Assembly (NCBI RefSeq): GCF_014863405.1
Contig: NZ_JACZZA010000016.1
Span: 1 to 64,000 of the forward strand
DNA length: 64,000 bases
Direction of reading: 5' to 3'
Source of the DNA: Dyella acidiphila
GTDB taxonomy: Bacteria > Pseudomonadota > Gammaproteobacteria > Xanthomonadales > Rhodanobacteraceae
The position numbers and the translations under genes are program-made. The notes under the pieces are model-generated. The model saw nothing but the letters and a program-made list of their open reading frames with translations. It was not told the origin of the DNA and made no database searches. This document shows positions 1 to 8,329 of the stretch, in pieces; the first letter of the stretch is position 1; each line of letters starts with the position of its first letter.

Positions 1-293
1 TCTTGCGGTGATGGTGGTTCGAAGCGTGGCTTCGATGTTGGTTTATGGCGAGGGTGGCCCCTCACCTCGGTCCTCTCCCCGGAGGGGAGAGGAGGAAGAG
101 CGGTGGCTCGTACAGCGGGTATGTTCGCGGCGCGCTCTGCTCCCTCTCCCCTGCGGGGAGAGGGTTGGGGTGAGGGGGACACTCTTGCGGTGATGGTGGT
201 TCGAAGCGTGGCTTCGATGTTGGTTTATGGCGAGGTTGGCCCCTCACCTCGATCCTCTCCCCGCAGGGGAGAGGAGGAAGAGCGGTGGTTCGT
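1..293. repeat. Two direct repeat copies, 182-bp period
   Basis: Positions 1-111 and 183-293 are near-identical (about five mismatches) and in the same orientation, offset by 182 bp; the first copy may begin before the window. Each copy contains a palindrome of the CTCTCCCC..GGGGAGAG type near its end (around 74-93 and 256-275), and a third such palindrome lies between them at about 146-165. The second copy overlaps the 3' end of the small gene on the minus strand and supplies its last codons and stop. Palindromes of this kind are common dispersed intergenic elements in Proteobacteria; I see no coding function. Confidence 0.8.
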
Positions 294-533
294 GCGGGTG
301 GCGTGTTCTACGGCGTGCAGGGCATCTTCGAGTTGCACGGCGGCCATTTCGAAACACGTGCCCAACACGGAACGCCGAATTTCCAGCGGTTTGTCTTCCT
401 CTTCTTTCGTCACTGCGTAAGTCATTTGCGCCAATAGACCCAAGTGATCGCGCAATTGCGCCAGCTTGCTATGGGCCTGTTCCGGTAGTGCCAGGCAAAC
501 CCCGGCTGCCGCTGCATGTCGTGCATCGTTCAT
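225..533 (-). CDS. XAC0095-like small protein
   Basis: About 102 residues, no signal peptide or membrane segment, mostly helical and rich in Ala, Leu and Glu. The segment from residue 12 (LPEQAHSKLAQLRDHLGLLA) resembles the short XAC0095-like domain of xanthomonads, whose function is unknown. The ATG at 533 was chosen over an upstream start at 575 because GGAG sits about ten bases before it. The last roughly 23 codons are read through the second copy of the 182-bp repeat (183-293), giving a Ser/Pro/Gly-rich tail unlike the rest of the protein; a shorter ancestral C terminus was probably replaced by the repeat. Family assignment rests on remembered resemblance only. Confidence 0.6.
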   Translation of the reverse strand: MNDARHAAAAGVCLALPEQAHSKLAQLRDHLGLLAQMTYAVTKEEEDKPLEIRRSVLGTCFEMAAVQLEDALHAVEHATRTNHRSSSSPLRGEDRGEGPTSP

Positions 534-949
534 TATCTTTGCTCCATGTTGGTAAACACGCCGCACCTTGCGCACGGCGTGCAGGGCTTACAGGAAAAAT
601 CCTGCGGTCAATGCCGGAAAGCTGCGCTTCCGGTTCGACACAACGCCCTTAGGGGCTCGACATTGTCTGAGTTGGACAACGGTGAAGCAGTGGGGACGGG
701 CACTGCGGAGGCACGGAGACATGCACGTGCCGTATGATCGAATGTAACCATAACTAATTTCCTATGTGGTTGGTTGTGGCCAGCGGATTGTGTGGGGTGG
801 TGCCCATGCAATCCGCGTCTCTTCACATCGTGTCGGGCGCGCTGCTTGCTCCAAACAATGGTGGCGCGCCCGACAACCCGACTTTCCCATCTACCCATCC
901 CGATGTCTGTCAGTGAAAACTGGCAGAACGCATTTCTTGTATTTGACCT
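534..949. other. Intergenic region with two adjacent hairpins
   Basis: No convincing gene. There are two perfect inverted repeats: GCGGATTG/CAATCCGC (783-790 with 809-816) and a 12-bp pair, TGTCGGGCGCGC/GCGCGCCCGACA (831-842 with 864-875, 21-nt loop). Neither is followed by a T-run on either strand. On the minus strand they lie downstream of the amidohydrolase terminator and 250-340 nt upstream of the XAC0095-like gene, so a leader or small RNA is possible but unproven. Short reading frames across the gap have no plausible start sites or domains. Confidence 0.5.
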
Positions 950-982
950 AAAGAAAACGGCCGCCCTGGATAAAGGCGGCCG
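950..982 (-). terminator. Rho-independent terminator of the amidohydrolase operon
   Basis: On the minus strand, CGGCCGCC (982-975), a 9-nt loop and GGCGGCCG (965-958) form a perfect 8-bp stem. It is followed by TTTTCTTT (957-950). It begins 38 nt past the stop of the amidohydrolase gene. Confidence 0.88.
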
Positions 983-1019
983 TTGGTCTAAGCGATGCGG
1001 ATGTCGTAGGCGAGTACGT

Positions 1020-2345
1020 TCAATGCGGCTGCTTGTAGATCGCGCCGCCCTTCATCACGAACGGTACCTGCTCGATGGCGCTGATATCTGCAGTGGGATC
1101 GCCTTGCACGGCGATGATGTCGGCATCGAGGCCTGCTTTGAGCTGCCCGAACTGATCTTGCTGGCGCAGGATTTTTGCATCGACCGCGGTTGCGGCAAGT
1201 AACGCGCGGGTGGGTGACATGCCGTCGCGCACCATCCATTCCAGCTCTTTGTAATTGGTGCCGTGGGTGAATACGCCTACGTCGCTGCCGGAGCCGATGG
1301 TGACGCCGCTTTGCAGGGCGAGCTTGAAGGCGTTGGCCGCTTGTTGCATGTCCTCGGTGTAGGGCAGGCCGGGTTTCCAGCCGTGGAAGTATTCGGCGTA
1401 GGCCGCTTCCGCTTCCAGCGTGGGCATGTAGGCCACGTTGTGCTGTTTCATCAGCTCGAATACTTCGCGCGTGCCGCCGTAGGCATGTTCGATGGTATCG
1501 ACGCCAGCCAGCACGGAGCGGCGCATGCCTTCGGGTGTGGTGGAGTGCACGGCCACGGGCAGGCCCATGCCGTGGGCGGTGGCGACGGCGGCATTCAATT
1601 CTTCTTGAGTGAAGGTGGGTACGGCGCCTTTGCTCTTGCCGCAGTGATAGTCGGCATACAGCTTGATCCAGTCGGCGCCGTGGCCGGCCTGGTCGCGCAC
1701 GGCGTCGATCATCTGCGCGGTGCCGCTTACGGGGATGCCGCCTTGCGGCAGATCCAGGTCGGTGCGGAAGCCCATCGGGCCGGGACCGTAGCAGTGCGCG
1801 GCGATGGTGGCGCGGGTGGCGACGAACATGTGTGGGCCGGGAATCAGGCCGTTATTGATGGCGTGCTGAATGTCGACATCGGCATAGCCTGCGCCTTCGG
1901 TGCCGAGGTCGCGCAGTACGGTGAAGCCGGCCATCAAGGTGTCGTGGGCGTGCTGCACGGCTTCGATGGTGCGGTAGGGCAGCGATTCTTTCAGCACCTG
2001 ATCGTCCCACAGCGTTTCGTTGTACGGGTGCAGGAATACGTGCGAGTGCGCGTCGATCAGCCCAGGCAGCAAGGTGGTGCCGGGCAGTTCGATGGTCTGT
2101 GTGCCGGGTGGTGCGCTGACTTGCGAGGGCGGCCCCACGGCGGCGATCTTGTCGCCTTGCACCAGCACCACCCAGCCGGCATGGGCTTGTTCGCTGCGTG
2201 CGTCGAATACGCGGTCGGCTTTGAGCAGCCAGGGATGATCGGCCGGCTTGGGCACGCTTTGCGCGGATAGCTGCATGCTGCCACCCAGCGACAGCGCGCC
2301 CACAAGCCATGCGGCCGCAATGCGCCGGAGTCGATGCCTGGTCAT
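1020..2345 (-). CDS. Exported amidohydrolase-family metal-dependent hydrolase
   Basis: 441 residues with an N-terminal signal peptide (residues 1-29, ending near LSAQS). The remainder is an amidohydrolase TIM barrel of the imidazolonepropionase/Xaa-Pro dipeptidase-like group. Metal-binding features are visible in order: HSH in [11 protein letters not shown] (near residue 100), the carbamylated-Lys candidate in WIKLYADYH, single His in [10 protein letters not shown] and TIEHAYGG, and the catalytic Asp in [10 protein letters not shown] typical amidohydrolase C-terminal sandwich ([15 protein letters not shown]) closes the protein. The substrate cannot be read from sequence; related periplasmic enzymes cleave dipeptides or cyclic amides. 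It is the last gene of a three-gene minus-strand run and is followed by a strong terminator. GGGGA precedes the ATG. Confidence 0.9.
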   Translation of the reverse strand: MTRHRLRRIAAAWLVGALSLGGSMQLSAQSVPKPADHPWLLKADRVFDARSEQAHAGWVVLVQGDKIAAVGPPSQVSAPPGTQTIELPGTTLLPGLIDAHSHVFLHPYNETLWDDQVLKESLPYRTIEAVQHAHDTLMAGFTVLRDLGTEGAGYADVDIQHAINNGLIPGPHMFVATRATIAAHCYGPGPMGFRTDLDLPQGGIPVSGTAQMIDAVRDQAGHGADWIKLYADYHCGKSKGAVPTFTQEELNAAVATAHGMGLPVAVHSTTPEGMRRSVLAGVDTIEHAYGGTREVFELMKQHNVAYMPTLEAEAAYAEYFHGWKPGLPYTEDMQQAANAFKLALQSGVTIGSGSDVGVFTHGTNYKELEWMVRDGMSPTRALLAATAVDAKILRQQDQFGQLKAGLDADIIAVQGDPTADISAIEQVPFVMKGGAIYKQPH

Positions 2346-2416
2346 GTCGTTTCCCCGTGGAGTTTGGCGTCAGGCTTTGTAGCACTGAACGCGCACAGGG
2401 GGAACGGCGGGCCTCG

Positions 2417-3184
2417 TTAGCGCGGCGGGTAGAACTGCGGCGCTTCGCGGCGGTCGTGCAGGCCGTAGTCGCGGATGACGCGGATGGCGTAGATCTGCGC
2501 GTGTACATCGTTGTGTCGCATGGCCTGTTCGGCGAAGGTGTTGGCTTCTTGCTGGCTGCGCCAGCCGGCGAGCAGGGCGATGCGTCCGGGTGTGCTGAGG
2601 TGATCGAAGATATCCGAGCCGATTGCGCCATCGTGGTCCGCTGCTGCAGCGCTGGCGAATTTCCATAGGGCAGAGCCAGGCGGCACGACGCCATCGATGA
2701 TGGTGAGCGCGGCAGCTTGTCCGATCTGGGTTGGGTCCTGGCGCATCCAGCCTACCGGGCGATCCGCATACGGGCCGGCTACGCGTGTCACTTCGCCGAC
2801 ACGGATGTGGTAGTCGTCGAGCACGCCTTGCCGGCCGTCGCTTTGCGCTTGATGGTGTTTTTCCACGCTGCGCCAGCGCACCAGGGCTTTTTCGTCGTCC
2901 CACAGCGATAGGGACAGCAGATAGCCGGCACGCGTGCGGCTGCGGAAGCGTTCGTTTTCGAGAAAGCCGGGCATCTGGGTGAGGATTGGCCGCAGGCCCT
3001 GGGCGATGCGCAGATAATCCGCGCCGCGTGCGGGGTCCGGTTTCACTTCGAACACCACGGCGAACAGCGAGCGTGTGTTGCTGGTGGATGTGTTGGTAGC
3101 TGGGGAGGCAGGCATGGCGATAACCGAGGTACAGGCGAGTGCCATGCAGGCGATGGCGCGCAGACACGTGTGGGCAGGTTTCAT
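2417..3184 (-). CDS. Exported antibiotic-biosynthesis-monooxygenase (ABM) domain protein
   Basis: 255 residues; a signal peptide covers residues 1 to about 28 (hydrophobic stretch AIACMALACTSVIAM, then a Ser/Thr-rich linker). The central part (about 38-115: FAVVFEVKP, then LRPILTQMPGFLENERF, then LSLSLWDDEKALVRWR) has the ABM dimeric alpha/beta-barrel pattern. The C-terminal third repeats a similar pattern (ALLAGWRSQQEANTFAEQA), suggesting a tandem of two ABM folds. Such domains bind haem or small aromatics, but no substrate is indicated. Its ATG overlaps the stop of the upstream alpha/beta hydrolase by 4 bp, so the two are translationally coupled. The amidohydrolase follows 71 bp later. Confidence 0.78.
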   Translation of the reverse strand: MKPAHTCLRAIACMALACTSVIAMPASPATNTSTSNTRSLFAVVFEVKPDPARGADYLRIAQGLRPILTQMPGFLENERFRSRTRAGYLLSLSLWDDEKALVRWRSVEKHHQAQSDGRQGVLDDYHIRVGEVTRVAGPYADRPVGWMRQDPTQIGQAAALTIIDGVVPPGSALWKFASAAAADHDGAIGSDIFDHLSTPGRIALLAGWRSQQEANTFAEQAMRHNDVHAQIYAIRVIRDYGLHDRREAPQFYPPR

Positions 3185-4182
3185 GGCGATTGCGCTTCCA
3201 CCGCGTGGATAAAGGCATCGACGCTGGCGTAGAGCGAGCCGCGGTTGCGTTCCAGATGCAGCACATGCGTGCCGTTGTCGATGCGCAGTCGCCAGCGCAG
3301 CGGGCTGTGCGTGAATCCGGCGAGGAAGTGCGTGGCGCCCTGGTCGTCCACCACGGTGTCGTAGTTGCCGTAGACCACGAACACGGGCACCTGCACGTCG
3401 CTGGCGCGATAGGGGTAGCTGCCGGCGGCAACGGTGTCGATATCCGCCAGTGGACCGGAAGGAATGCGCAGCGCGTCATCCTTGTCGCCGGGGACATGCG
3501 GCACCGATGCGGCGAAGGCGGCGGCCCAGTTCCGGTCGACGGCAGGTTCGAGCAGATAGGTGTTGCGCGGCAGTTCGTCCTTGAAGCGCAATTGCTCCAG
3601 CCGCTGTTGTGCGGTGATGCTCCACCAGGCGCTATGCGCCGAGTCATCGCCGGCCGCGGTTTTGACCGGCACGATCGGACCGAACAAGGTGAGCGAGGTC
3701 AATGCGGCAGGATGTTGTGCGGCAAACAGCGCGGCCGGCACGGTGCCCCAGGAATGCGCCACCACGTGGATATGCTGCATACCTTGCGTGTTGCGCAGAT
3801 AGGCGGCAGCGAGGGCGATTTCGACGGCGGCTTCGCGTGCCTCGGCAACCGGTGCCGCCTGCTTGGCCGGGCCGAGCATGGCCGGTGGCCGGCTGGAGCC
3901 GCCGAAGCCGAGAAAATCCAGCCCGCAGGCCAGATAGCCGTGGCGTGCCGCATCGTGCAGCCAGGAATCGCCGGGGCTGAACTGGAAACCCGCCGCCAGC
4001 AGGGTGGGGAAGCTGGCGCCGTGCACGAACAGCACGGCGGCGCGTGGCGGCTGCGCGGGATGCACGCAATGCAGGGCGAGGTGTTCGGCCGGGGCCTGCG
4101 GCAGGGGCAACGCGATGGTGTCGATCGGCGGATACGCGGCAGGTGCCGCAAGCGCGAGGGTCATGGCCAGCGATGCCAGCAT
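3181..4182 (-). CDS. Exported alpha/beta hydrolase
   Basis: 333 residues starting with a short hydrophobic signal-like segment (residues 1-17). Alpha/beta-hydrolase landmarks are visible: the oxyanion region AVLFVHGASF, the nucleophile elbow in VVAHSWGTVP (Ser near residue 146, with Ala in place of the first Gly of GxSxG), the acid Asp in VYGNYDTVVDD and the His in DNGTHVLHLER. No lid-specific or substrate-specific motif is recognised; esterase, lipase or peptidase activity are all possible. It is the first gene of the minus-strand operon that continues with the ABM protein (4-bp overlap). It diverges from the DUF302 gene. Confidence 0.85.
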   Translation of the reverse strand: MLASLAMTLALAAPAAYPPIDTIALPLPQAPAEHLALHCVHPAQPPRAAVLFVHGASFPTLLAAGFQFSPGDSWLHDAARHGYLACGLDFLGFGGSSRPPAMLGPAKQAAPVAEAREAAVEIALAAAYLRNTQGMQHIHVVAHSWGTVPAALFAAQHPAALTSLTLFGPIVPVKTAAGDDSAHSAWWSITAQQRLEQLRFKDELPRNTYLLEPAVDRNWAAAFAASVPHVPGDKDDALRIPSGPLADIDTVAAGSYPYRASDVQVPVFVVYGNYDTVVDDQGATHFLAGFTHSPLRWRLRIDNGTHVLHLERNRGSLYASVDAFIHAVEAQSP

Positions 4183-4346
4183 GTGGAAGGGTCCGTGGGG
4201 AGCTGGACCCAGCTTAGGTTCGGGTGGCGCCGGCTTGCTTCGGGCTGGAGCTAAGTATCGGGTGCTGCCTGCGTGCTAGCGCGCTGCGCACGGTCATCCA
4301 TTTCGATGCATCATGCGCGTTCGTATCCATGCATAGGTGGCGCACC

Positions 4347-4757
4347 ATGGTCAGTGAGCAGAGCACGCAGGAGTCGGCCGGGCTGGTTACGCTGCCTAGT
4401 CGGTGGTCGTACGCGGATACGCTGCAACGCCTGCTGGCCGCGCTGGCCGAGCACGGCATCAAGGTGTTCACGACGATCGACCAGCAGGCCGAGGCGCAGG
4501 TCGTCGGCCTGGCGATGCCGCCGACTGCGCTGATCCTGTTCGGCAATCCCAAGGCCGGTACGCCGGTGATGCTGGCCAATGCTGCGGCGGGTATCGATCT
4601 GCCCTTGAAGCTGCTGGTGACCGAAACGGAGCCGGGCCGGGTGGAGGTGATCATGAATACCGCGGCCTACGTGCTCCGGCGGCATGCCTTGCCGGATGCG
4701 TTGCTGGCCAATCTCGCGCCGGCCGAACGCCTGATCGCCGCGGTGCTTGCCGGTTGA
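4347..4757 (+). CDS. DUF302 domain protein
   Basis: 136 residues, probably cytoplasmic (no signal peptide). Nearly the whole length matches the DUF302 pattern: W-S-Y-A-D-T, then GIKVFTTIDQQAEAQ, then PTALILFGNPKAGTPVM and a conserved LPLKLLVTE strand. DUF302 proteins are small alpha/beta proteins of unknown function, often near redox or metal genes. The ATG at 4347 was chosen because AGGTGG lies 6 bases upstream; upstream in-frame codons have no Shine-Dalgarno and encode an implausible sequence. It stands alone between divergent and convergent neighbours. Confidence 0.85.
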   Translation: MVSEQSTQESAGLVTLPSRWSYADTLQRLLAALAEHGIKVFTTIDQQAEAQVVGLAMPPTALILFGNPKAGTPVMLANAAAGIDLPLKLLVTETEPGRVEVIMNTAAYVLRRHALPDALLANLAPAERLIAAVLAG

Positions 4758-4832
4758 GCAAGCACTACTGCATTACGGCTTGGCCGGATGCAGGGCGGTG
4801 GTGACGGTTTTCGCCAGATCAACATAAAGTTG

Positions 4833-5753
4833 CTAGCGCTGTTCTTCGCTGGCATTCGACGCGCTGAGAAACGCGGCCACGATCACCGTATGCCCGTCAG
4901 GCCAGCTGAAGATGCCGATATCGTTGTACGCGGCCGTGCGGCCATCGATGGTGGGCGACGTGCCGCACTTGTCGGCCAGCCGCACGGCCGGTGGCAGACC
5001 GGCGCGCATGCGATTGGGTACCGTCTGCGCGTACATCAGGTCGAGCAGATAGGTGGTGGAGGCCGGCGACAGCAGCTCGCGCTGCCAGAGTTTGCGCAAC
5101 AGCAGGGCGGCGGCATCCGGCGTGCTGCGGTTGCCCGGGTCGGCGAGAAAGCGTTGGTAGCCGCGCTGATAGCGCTGATCCTGCTGGGCATCGGTTTCGT
5201 TGGCAGGCGCCTGCTCGCCGGGAGCCAGCGCTTCGAACAGGCGCGTATTGCCCGCTTCGTTGCGATCGACATGCAGGCCGTCGATGCCGTGCGCGCGCAA
5301 ATAGCTTTCCACCACGCCGGGACCGCCGATAAACCGGATCAGGCTATCGACCGCGGTGTTATCGCTTTTGCTTACGGCAAAGGCCAATAGCTGGCGCACG
5401 GTGAAGTCCATGTGCTCGCCGCGGAACTGCTGGCGGATCACGCCGCTCCCCAAATCTGCGCGCGTTACGCGCACCGTTTGCTCGAAGCTGTTCTGGCCAT
5501 GCGCGATGCGGTCGAGCACCGCAGCCGCGACCGGCACCTTGAACACGCTCATCATCGGATAGGCCTGGCCGGCGTTGATATGCCAGCTGGCGCCGCTCTG
5601 CAGGTCGAGCACGGTCATGCCGAAGCTGCCGGGCTGTGCGCGTTGCGCCAAGGCTTCCAGTTTTGCCTGTAGGGTTGCGGGCGCGGCTGCGGCTGTTGTT
5701 GGTGCCAGACCAATCAGGGCGAGCGCAAGCAGCGAGTTCATCAAATAGTTCAT
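4833..5753 (-). CDS. Atypical class A beta-lactamase
   Basis: 306 residues with a signal peptide (1 to about 24). Class A features in order: S69-V-F-K72 (SxxK), S130-D-N132 (SDN), an omega-loop segment R164-N-E166, then K262-C-G264 where KTG or KSG is normal. Two departures stand out. The KTG box reads KCG, and the residues after E166 (AGNTR) do not give the usual ExxLN, so N170 is absent or shifted. There is also an extra segment of about 20 residues, rich in Gln and Asp (about 180-203), before the helix carrying NRSTPDAAALL. The NDIGIF strand resembles subclass A2 enzymes. The ATG at 5753 has AGGGA about 10 bases upstream. The AraC-type gene lies upstream on the same strand (88 bp), which fits shared or inducible control. 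Confidence 0.85.
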   Translation of the reverse strand: MNYLMNSLLALALIGLAPTTAAAAPATLQAKLEALAQRAQPGSFGMTVLDLQSGASWHINAGQAYPMMSVFKVPVAAAVLDRIAHGQNSFEQTVRVTRADLGSGVIRQQFRGEHMDFTVRQLLAFAVSKSDNTAVDSLIRFIGGPGVVESYLRAHGIDGLHVDRNEAGNTRLFEALAPGEQAPANETDAQQDQRYQRGYQRFLADPGNRSTPDAAALLLRKLWQRELLSPASTTYLLDLMYAQTVPNRMRAGLPPAVRLADKCGTSPTIDGRTAAYNDIGIFSWPDGHTVIVAAFLSASNASEEQR

Positions 5754-5841
5754 CGGTGTCGTCCCTGGCAATGGTGTGAAACGCAACACGCTGGCATGCC
5801 GAAGTGGCAAAACCATGGCGTCCGGCTGATCGGCCGGCGAC

Positions 5842-6726
5842 TTATTTCAGCGGCAGGAAAATATCCACCTCTGCCTCATGCTCGGGCACATCCGGGAAGA
5901 AGCGCAGGCGTTGCAGGTAGAGCGGGAAGTCGCGCGGTTCTTCGCCGCTTTGCGGCAGCCATTCGGCATACAGATAGTGCACGGATTGCCGCAGGGTGTC
6001 GTCCGAACCGGTATGACGCAGCACGGCGCAGCGGCCGGCCGGGAGGGTCTTGCGCACGATGCCGCTGCTGTCGCCGGCAAGCGCGAGGTCGGTGGCTACG
6101 CACAGGTCGAAGCGATAGTCGGCCGGATCGGTTTCCTGCGGGTCGTCGTAGAGGATATTGAAGGTGGCGTTGCGCTGAGGCGGCAGCTGATGCTGCTTGC
6201 GCCAGGCGATGAATGCGCGGATCGAATCGCCGAGCCGTTCGGGATCGCCGCGGTGTTCCAGCACGGCGATGGGAATCGCTTCGACCTCGATCACCCGCAC
6301 GTGGTGGGCTTGCGGCAGGTTCGGCATGTGCTGGGTCCTCAGCGCGGCGAGCGGTTGGTAAATGGCGTGCCAGGCCGGCCATTGCGGCTGCCGGCGGAAG
6401 TCGCTGGGTGTCTGGCCCAGGTTTTTCTTGAAGGCGCGGGCGAACGATTCGGCGTTGTCGTAGCCGCTGTCCAGCGCAATCTCGGTGACCGATTGCGTGG
6501 GGCGGAAAGCGAGTTGTTGCGAGGCGCGTTTCAAGCGGCTGAGCTGGATGTAGCGATAGACGCCGAGGCCGAACAGTTCGGAGAACTGGCGCTGGAAATG
6601 ATGTTTCGAGAATGCGGTGAGCGTGCTGAGCCGGTCCAGGCTCAGGTCCTCGTCGAGGTGGGCGTCGATATAGGCGAGTACGTGCTGAAAACGTGCGCGA
6701 TAGGCGTCGCTGGACCGGGCGTTCAA
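5842..6726 (-). CDS. AraC-family regulator with GyrI-like effector domain
   Basis: 294 residues. Residues about 8-110 form a double helix-turn-helix of the AraC type (LSLDRLSTLTAFSKHHFQRQF, then SVTEIALDSGYDNAESFARAFKKNLGQTPSDFR). Residues about 140-294 match the GyrI-like small-molecule-binding domain seen in Rob and SAV-type regulators (VRVIEVEAIPIAVLEHRGD at its start, VDIFLPLK at its end). This DNA-binding-first arrangement is typical of drug- or toxin-responsive activators. The start is TTG at 6726 with GGAG 8 bases upstream. It sits 88 bp upstream of the beta-lactamase on the same strand, so control of that gene is plausible but not shown. Confidence 0.88.
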   Translation of the reverse strand: MNARSSDAYRARFQHVLAYIDAHLDEDLSLDRLSTLTAFSKHHFQRQFSELFGLGVYRYIQLSRLKRASQQLAFRPTQSVTEIALDSGYDNAESFARAFKKNLGQTPSDFRRQPQWPAWHAIYQPLAALRTQHMPNLPQAHHVRVIEVEAIPIAVLEHRGDPERLGDSIRAFIAWRKQHQLPPQRNATFNILYDDPQETDPADYRFDLCVATDLALAGDSSGIVRKTLPAGRCAVLRHTGSDDTLRQSVHYLYAEWLPQSGEEPRDFPLYLQRLRFFPDVPEHEAEVDIFLPLK

Positions 6727-6800
6727 GGGTATGTCTCCGTGATCGACATCACCTTACGCATCCGCCGCGCCGTTCGCCTGACAGAAATTGCGCAGTATCC

Positions 6801-7349
6801 CTAGTTGCTGCGTCCGTACAGCCCGGTGAGCTGCCCTTGCGCCAGCACATGTCCTTGCATGGCGGCGTCCAGGCGCTGTTCGTCCTGTCCGGACGGCAGG
6901 GCGGGATCGATGTCCAGCGCGTAGACGCGGAACACGTAGTGATGCGGCGCGCCCGGCGGCGGGCACGGGCCGCCGTAGCCGGCATGCCCGAAGCCGTTGC
7001 TGCCTTCGGCCGCACGCGCGAGCCGCTTGCCCGCACCGGCGGCGGCTTCCGGCAGGGCGTGGATATCGGCCGGGATGTTGTAGGCAAGCCAGTGCGTGAA
7101 CGGCTGCGGCGCGTCGGGATCGTCGACCACGATGGCGTAGCTTTTGGCGCCGGCGATGGTGGTCCATTGCAGGGCCGGCGATACGTCGGGCCCGTCGCAG
7201 CTCAGCCGTTGTGGCATGCGTTGGCCGTCTGCAAAGCTGTGGCTGGATACCTGCAATGTCTGCGGCTGCTGCGCCGGTGCCGGATCTGCCGCGGCCAGTG
7301 CCAGCAGCACGGCGCCTGCTATACAGCAAGTTCGCGTCATCGATGCCAT
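6801..7349 (-). CDS. Exported YbhB/YbcL-type PEBP-family protein
   Basis: 182 residues with a signal peptide (1-26, cleavage near PAPAQ). The mature part is a full phosphatidylethanolamine-binding-protein fold of the bacterial YbhB/YbcL kind. Visible are the ligand-pocket motif DDPDAPQPFTHWLAYNIP, the GYGGPCPPPG-P-H-HYVFRVYALD segment and the C-terminal helix with LAQGQLTGLYGR. These proteins bind small anionic ligands; the physiological role is uncertain. GGGGA precedes the ATG at 7349. It is divergent from the PF10118-type hydrolase, sharing an 82-bp intergenic region. Confidence 0.9.
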   Translation of the reverse strand: MASMTRTCCIAGAVLLALAAADPAPAQQPQTLQVSSHSFADGQRMPQRLSCDGPDVSPALQWTTIAGAKSYAIVVDDPDAPQPFTHWLAYNIPADIHALPEAAAGAGKRLARAAEGSNGFGHAGYGGPCPPPGAPHHYVFRVYALDIDPALPSGQDEQRLDAAMQGHVLAQGQLTGLYGRSN

Positions 7350-7431
7350 GATCAGTCCCCAAGCGATCCGGAGTGCAAGCTTAGCGCCAAGCTCCCGCCG
7401 CCGTCGTCAGTCCAACCTGCCTGGTGTTGCC

Positions 7432-8265
7432 ATGACCTATGACCCTCGCATCGTCCGGCGTGATCTGCATTTCGATATGCAGGCGGATATACCGCGCTAC
7501 TGGCTCAACGGCGATGCGCACCAGACGCGCTATTTCGATGCCTTGTCGCTGATGTTTCCGGATGGCGAGCGCTTCTTTATCGACAGCGTGCGCGCGTTTC
7601 GTCCCGACATCGCCGGCGATATGCAACTGGATGCGGCGGTGGGCGGTTTTATCGGGCAGGAGGCAATGCATAGCCGCGAGCATCTGCTCTACAACGAACG
7701 CCTGCAGCGTCAGGGTGTGGATGCGCAGGGGCTGATGCAGATCGTGAAGGATGTGCAGGATCAGCGCGCACGCACGCTGTCTGCAGCGGGACAACTGGCC
7801 TTGACCATCTGCCTGGAACACTTCACGGCGATGCTGGCCGATCACCTGCTGCGCCATCCGGCCGGCATGCGCAAGGCCGATCCGCGCATGGCGGCGATCT
7901 GGCGCTGGCATGCACTGGAGGAAACCGAGCACAAGGCGGTGGCCTTCGATGTGTATCAGCGTGTGGGCGGCACGCCCTTCATACGCTGGCGTCGCCGCTG
8001 CCGCGCGATGTTGTGGGTGACGATGCTGTTTACCTATCGCACCTGGCAATTCATGTGGCGGCTGTCGAAAACGGACGGCACTCAAAAGGATTGGCGCGGC
8101 TGGCTGCGCCTGCTCGGCTTTCTGTTCGTGTCGCCGGCGCCGATCACGCGCATCGGCGGGCAATGGCTACGCTGGTTTTTGCCGGGCTTTCATCCGTGGA
8201 AGCACGACAACCGCGTGCTGATGGAAGCGGCGCGCGTGGATGTGGAGCAGCGGATGCAGGCGTGA
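7432..8265 (+). CDS. Predicted metal-dependent hydrolase, PF10118 family
   Basis: 277 residues, no signal peptide. It has the helical ferritin-like pattern of the PF10118 metal-dependent hydrolase family, with acidic and His residues spaced for a two-metal site: the segment around residues 75-85 (IGQEAMHSREH), ICLEHFTAM, and WHALEETEHKAVAFDVY near residues 158-175. A hydrophobic stretch (MLWVTMLFTYRTWQFMW) may associate with the membrane. No substrate is known for the family. The ATG at 7432 is preferred because sequence upstream is low-quality and overlaps the divergent gene. A palindromic repeat follows at 8290. Confidence 0.8.
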   Translation: MTYDPRIVRRDLHFDMQADIPRYWLNGDAHQTRYFDALSLMFPDGERFFIDSVRAFRPDIAGDMQLDAAVGGFIGQEAMHSREHLLYNERLQRQGVDAQGLMQIVKDVQDQRARTLSAAGQLALTICLEHFTAMLADHLLRHPAGMRKADPRMAAIWRWHALEETEHKAVAFDVYQRVGGTPFIRWRRRCRAMLWVTMLFTYRTWQFMWRLSKTDGTQKDWRGWLRLLGFLFVSPAPITRIGGQWLRWFLPGFHPWKHDNRVLMEAARVDVEQRMQA

Positions 8266-8289
8266 GTGCCTGCGTGCAATGCACTGCCA

Positions 8290-8319
8290 ACGTCATGCCG
8301 GCCTTCGCCGGCATGACGT
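8290..8319. repeat. REP-like palindrome
   Basis: ACGTCATGCCGG (8290-8301) and CCGGCATGACGT (8308-8319) form a perfect 12-bp stem around CCTTCG. It belongs to the dispersed family in this window and lies between two convergent genes, where it may also act as a bidirectional transcription barrier. Confidence 0.85.
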
Positions 8320-8329
8320 CGAACGGGTC

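Noticed and set aside
1-293. CRISPR-like array
   Set aside because: Only two copies of about 111 bp; no short repeat-spacer pattern and no cas genes.
608-898. Minus-strand frame of 96 codons in the first gap
   Set aside because: No Shine-Dalgarno, mixed composition, and it spans the hairpins at 783-875.
8290-8319. Palindrome as a standard terminator
   Set aside because: No T-run on either side and it belongs to a dispersed repeat family.
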